Shown here piece after piece: positions 61,142-64,000 of a DNA stretch of 64,000 nucleotides. Location: assembly GCA_963677815.1 (NCBI GenBank), contig OY782499.1:1674001-1738000 (forward strand), in the 5' to 3' direction. Position numbers and translations under genes: made by a program. Source of the DNA: JAEKNW01 sp963677815 (lineage in GTDB: Bacteria; Cloacimonadota; Cloacimonadia; Cloacimonadales; JAFGVF01). Numbering within the stretch: the first letter of the stretch is position 1; each line of letters starts with the position of its first letter. The notes under the pieces were generated by a model that did not search any database, was not told the DNA's origin, and worked only from the letters and a program-made list of their open reading frames with translations.

Positions 61142-62467
61142 ATGTTGATCAATTTCATATGCAGCAATTTTTTAAGCATTAATGAGCAGATTAAGTTTTC
61201 TTTGTTTAAAAGTCCAACAAGACGTTTAGATAGTCATGTCTTTTCCATTAAAAATAAATCTCCAAAGATGGTAAAATCAGCAATAATATATGGGGCAAAT
61301 GCTGCAGGAAAAACCAGTTTAGTTAAAGCTATAGATTTATCATCTTCTTATATATTAAAAGGACCTCATAATGAAGAGATAATTGACATCCCAACATTTA
61401 AACTTAATGGTCAACATAAATCTTCATTTTTTGAATATACGTTCTATGTTAATGAAAGATTTTATATATACGGTTTTGAAGTCAACAGTACTAAAGTTGT
61501 TGATGAATGGTGTTATCAGATCAACCAAAACAAAACACAGCTAATCTACGAAATGTCTGAGACAAACTCAGAAAGTCGAGAGTATAATTTTGGTAGTCTT
61601 ATAAGCAATTCTGAAGAAGAGAAAAATTTCATAGTTTATTCAGTTAAAGCAACTTCAGAAAACCAACTTTTGATATCTACATTCACTAAAATACCACCAA
61701 AAAATCTTACACAGGATATAAAGAACATAATTGAGTGGTTTAGGGGAATAAGGATTATTTATCCATCGACCAAAATGTTTAATCCTTTTCCTATAATCAA
61801 TAATGAGAAATTTTTGCGTGATTTTGTTAATATTCTTAATCATTTAGGAATAGATATCAATAGCATGAAAACTAGTCAAATAGATTATGAAGACTTTGAT
61901 AAATATATTCCTACAGTTATTTTTTCTAAGATCAAGAAGAATTTAAAGAATAATACTACTACTATGATAAAAACTTCAAATAACGATTATTTTACAGTTT
62001 CTTTAGAAGATAGTAAAATTAATATAAATAAATTAGTTTTATGCAGAAAAAGTACTACTGGAACTGAAATAAAATTCGATTTATCTGAGGAATCTGATGG
62101 GACAAGAAGATTGTTAGATTTAGTACCTATGCTGATTGATATGAAAGAGAATAATGCTATCTATATTGTTGATGAAATTGATAGAAGTTTTCACACACTA
62201 TTAACAAAAAAAGTATATGAATTATTTTTTGAGCTAACTAAAAATAGAGCTTGTCAGTTGATAGCAACTAGTCACGATACAAATCTGATGGATTTAGAAA
62301 AGTTCAGAGATGATGAAATATGGTATGTAAGAAAAAACGCAAGGAAAGAATCAGAGTTTTATTGTCTTTACCAATTTAAGCAAAGATATGACAAGAAGAT
62401 AGTAAAAGATTATCTTGATGGAAGATTTGAAGCTATTCCAACGTTTAATGATTCTGTTGAGATGTGA
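61142..62467 (+). CDS. RloA/AbiLi-like AAA ATPase of a two-gene phage-defence pair
   Basis: The 441-residue protein is an AAA_15/SMC-like ATPase. The N-terminal opening INFICSNFLSINEQIKFSL is typical. Walker A IYGANAAGKTSLVKAI lies at residues 49-64, the signature-like stretch EESDGTRRLLDLVPML near residue 320, Walker B AIYIVDEIDRSFH with Asp344 and Glu345, and the His loop IATSHDTNLMD. Such proteins pair with RloB-type putative nucleases. The pair is known as RloA/RloB in restriction loci and, in lactococci, as the abortive-infection system AbiL. The next gene overlaps or directly adjoins it and encodes RloB. Confidence 0.85.
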   Translation: MLINFICSNFLSINEQIKFSLFKSPTRRLDSHVFSIKNKSPKMVKSAIIYGANAAGKTSLVKAIDLSSSYILKGPHNEEIIDIPTFKLNGQHKSSFFEYTFYVNERFYIYGFEVNSTKVVDEWCYQINQNKTQLIYEMSETNSESREYNFGSLISNSEEEKNFIVYSVKATSENQLLISTFTKIPPKNLTQDIKNIIEWFRGIRIIYPSTKMFNPFPIINNEKFLRDFVNILNHLGIDINSMKTSQIDYEDFDKYIPTVIFSKIKKNLKNNTTTMIKTSNNDYFTVSLEDSKININKLVLCRKSTTGTEIKFDLSEESDGTRRLLDLVPMLIDMKENNAIYIVDEIDRSFHTLLTKKVYELFFELTKNRACQLIATSHDTNLMDLEKFRDDEIWYVRKNARKESEFYCLYQFKQRYDKKIVKDYLDGRFEAIPTFNDSVEM

Positions 62468-62469
62468 AG

Positions 62470-63102
62470 ATGAAAAAACGTCCTCTTGTTGATATTAATA
62501 AAATGTTTAGTTATGAGAAAGATAGAGATTTTCAGAAATTTTTTTATATTGCTTGTGAAGGACATAAGACTGAGAAAAAGTACTTTAACGAATTAAAAAC
62601 TAATATCTTAAATATTCATCCTCTAGAAATAGTAACAAGAAAAGGAGAAGATAAAGGAAACTCTTCACCAAAGCATGTTCTAGCAACAATAATTAATAAA
62701 AGAAACAACCTTACTTATAGACCAATAGATTCCTTTTGGGCAGTCATTGATAATGAATGGGGTGATTTATCATCTTGGGTAAAGAAGTTTAAAGATTATA
62801 ATATTGAGTTAATTGTTAGCTCTCCATGTTTTGAACTCTGGATTTTGCTTCATCACATTAAAACTTTAAATGATATTATTGGATGGGAAAATGAAGTATG
62901 TAAAACAGTTATAGATTTATTAAAAAAGTATGATGGGAAATATAATAAAAATAGACCCTTAATTAATTTAACCAAAATGAAATTTAGAAAAGCTATTGAA
63001 TTATCAGAGCAACTCTATGAAAATTATAAGTTGGAGGGTATAGGACCTTGGACAACAATGCACAAATTAATGAAAGAGCTGATAAAAGATAGAAAAATAT
63101 GA
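62470..63102 (+). CDS. RloB/AbiLii-like Toprim-type effector of a two-gene phage-defence pair
   Basis: I take the ATG at 62470. A GTG at 62464 overlapping the upstream stop is an alternative and adds two residues. The 210-residue protein carries RloB family signatures. ACEGHKTEKKYFNEL has a Toprim-like Glu30 and Glu35, AVIDNEWGD has the acidic cluster, and SSPCFELWILLHH is the family hallmark. The domain probably forms a metal-dependent nuclease active site, controlled by the ATPase partner. No restriction-modification genes are visible in the window beside it. Confidence 0.85.
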   Translation: MKKRPLVDINKMFSYEKDRDFQKFFYIACEGHKTEKKYFNELKTNILNIHPLEIVTRKGEDKGNSSPKHVLATIINKRNNLTYRPIDSFWAVIDNEWGDLSSWVKKFKDYNIELIVSSPCFELWILLHHIKTLNDIIGWENEVCKTVIDLLKKYDGKYNKNRPLINLTKMKFRKAIELSEQLYENYKLEGIGPWTTMHKLMKELIKDRKI

Positions 63103-63103
63103 G

Positions 63104-63126
63104 TTCTAAGAGAATTATTCTTAGAA
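63104..63126 (+). terminator. Weak hairpin after the RloB gene
   Basis: TTCTAAGA pairs with TCTTAGAA around a 7-base loop, followed by AT-rich sequence. It could slow or end transcription before the next gene. Confidence 0.4.
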
Positions 63127-63148
63127 TTATAATTTCGAAAGGAAGACT

Positions 63149-64000
63149 ATGAAAATCATTAAACCAGAAATTTTAGGGGTAATAGCAATATCCATAGCTG
63201 CCATTGCTTGGGGCTTAGACGGTATTGCCCTTACCCCAAAGCTTTATAACCTAGATGTACCATTTGTCGTATTTATGTTACACCTCATTCCTGCTCTTCT
63301 ACTTAGTCCCTTCTTTGGTAACTACTGGAGAGGCTTCTTTGATTATAAACTTCGTGATATTATGAGTCTTTTGGCTTTATCTCTTTTTGGAGGAGCTCTA
63401 GGAACAATATCAATCGTAAAAGCACTCTTCTTAGTAAGGTTTGATCACCTTTCAGTAATCGTAATTTTGCAAAAACTTCAACCCTTATTTGCCATTATCT
63501 TAGCAATGATTTTCTTAAAAGAAAAGCCTAACAAGAAATTCTGGTCATGGGCATTACTTGCAATTTTAGCCGGATATTTTCTAACATTTGAATTCCATTT
63601 ACCTAATTTTTCTAAACAAGGAAATCTAATTCAAGCATCCTTATACTCTCTTTTAGCTGCTTTCTCATTTGGGGCAGGAACAGTCTTCAGCAAGAAATCT
63701 TTAAGTTCTCTGAATTTTAAAGAAGTTACTTACTTTAGGTACTTCTTTACAGCTTTAATGGTTGGTATATTTGTGGTGCTTACTGGTAGAGGAATCCATT
63801 TTCAAGCTGTCACTAAGCTGAATTGGATTTATTTCTTTGTAATATCACTTACAGCGGGGGCTGGCTCAATATTCTTATATAATTATGGATTAAAAAGGGT
63901 AAAGGCTATAGTCTCTACTATTGCAGAACTACTATTTCCAATTTCCTCTGTTGTTTTTGATTACCTTATTAATGGTAATAAGCTATCTACTATCCAAATG
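63149..64000 (+). CDS. EamA-family transporter, 3' end outside window
   Basis: The frame is open from the ATG at 63149, which has AAAGGAAG upstream, to the window edge (284 codons). The product is a drug/metabolite-superfamily carrier with about ten helices expected and two EamA repeats. Repeat 1 has ISIAAIAWGLDGIALTPKL and VRFDHLSVIVILQKLQPLF, and repeat 2 has LLAAFSFGAGTVFSKKSL. Only the last few residues seem missing. The substrate is unknown. It is not part of the defence pair by function and may merely follow it. Confidence 0.85.
   Translation, partial: MKIIKPEILGVIAISIAAIAWGLDGIALTPKLYNLDVPFVVFMLHLIPALLLSPFFGNYWRGFFDYKLRDIMSLLALSLFGGALGTISIVKALFLVRFDHLSVIVILQKLQPLFAIILAMIFLKEKPNKKFWSWALLAILAGYFLTFEFHLPNFSKQGNLIQASLYSLLAAFSFGAGTVFSKKSLSSLNFKEVTYFRYFFTALMVGIFVVLTGRGIHFQAVTKLNWIYFFVISLTAGAGSIFLYNYGLKRVKAIVSTIAELLFPISSVVFDYLINGNKLSTIQM

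Overview
The window is low-G+C DNA (about one third G+C by eye) from a Gram-negative, probably anaerobic bacterium of the FCB (Fibrobacteres-Chlorobi-Bacteroidetes) group. The evidence is the outer-membrane proteins (barrels, Wza-like exporter, OmpA lipoprotein), many lipoproteins, two proteins ending in a type-IX-secretion/FlgD-like C-terminal domain, a giant GLUG-repeat surface protein, and many [4Fe-4S] ferredoxins with no oxygen-respiration genes. Candidatus Cloacimonadota is my best guess, from gene style only. No rRNA or marker phylogeny was possible.

Left part (1-15.6 kb): the 3' end of a surface protein, a TraB/GumN lipoprotein, then a long co-directional run. It holds endonuclease Q, Xaa-Pro aminopeptidase, coaD, dnaB, an MlaE-type permease, a solute-binding lipoprotein, trmL, a threonine aldolase, a NapH-like membrane iron-sulfur protein with an exported ferredoxin, and a patatin. 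After these come a cyclophilin on the minus strand, a phosphodiesterase, a drug/metabolite transporter and an S51-like peptidase. From 15.6 to 20.6 kb a minus-strand group encodes a beta-barrel, a polysaccharide deacetylase, a sugar-binding lipoprotein and a hybrid histidine kinase.

Middle (20.6-42.4 kb): a palindrome-rich gap, a secreted beta-lactamase-like hydrolase, and CopA. CopA is followed by a tight six-gene cluster of four exported bis-[4Fe-4S] ferredoxins (one a lipoprotein, one with a surface-sorting tail), an outer-membrane barrel and a DsbD/CcdA-like membrane protein. This cluster is the strongest candidate here for an undescribed system, perhaps an extracytoplasmic electron relay. 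Then come four tRNA genes (Ser-UGA, Ser-GCU, Gln-UUG, Gln-CUG), a lipoprotein, the 2559-residue GLUG protein with recent internal duplications, and a Cu/Zn-type permease with a small HMA protein. That permease operon is bracketed by palindromic repeat arrays.

Right part (42.4-64 kb): a consensus-like promoter precedes an approximately 18.5-kb exopolysaccharide/O-antigen operon. It contains glycosyltransferases, an intact priming sugar transferase, two proteins with apparently dead sugar-transferase domains, a STAS regulator, a uridine-kinase-like and nucleotidyltransferase pair, a Wzz-like protein with an altered kinase domain, Wza, a ligase/polymerase, an OmpA/PEGA lipoprotein and a Wzx flippase. 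A terminator follows, then a two-gene RloA/RloB (AbiL-like) defence pair and a second EamA transporter that runs off the window.
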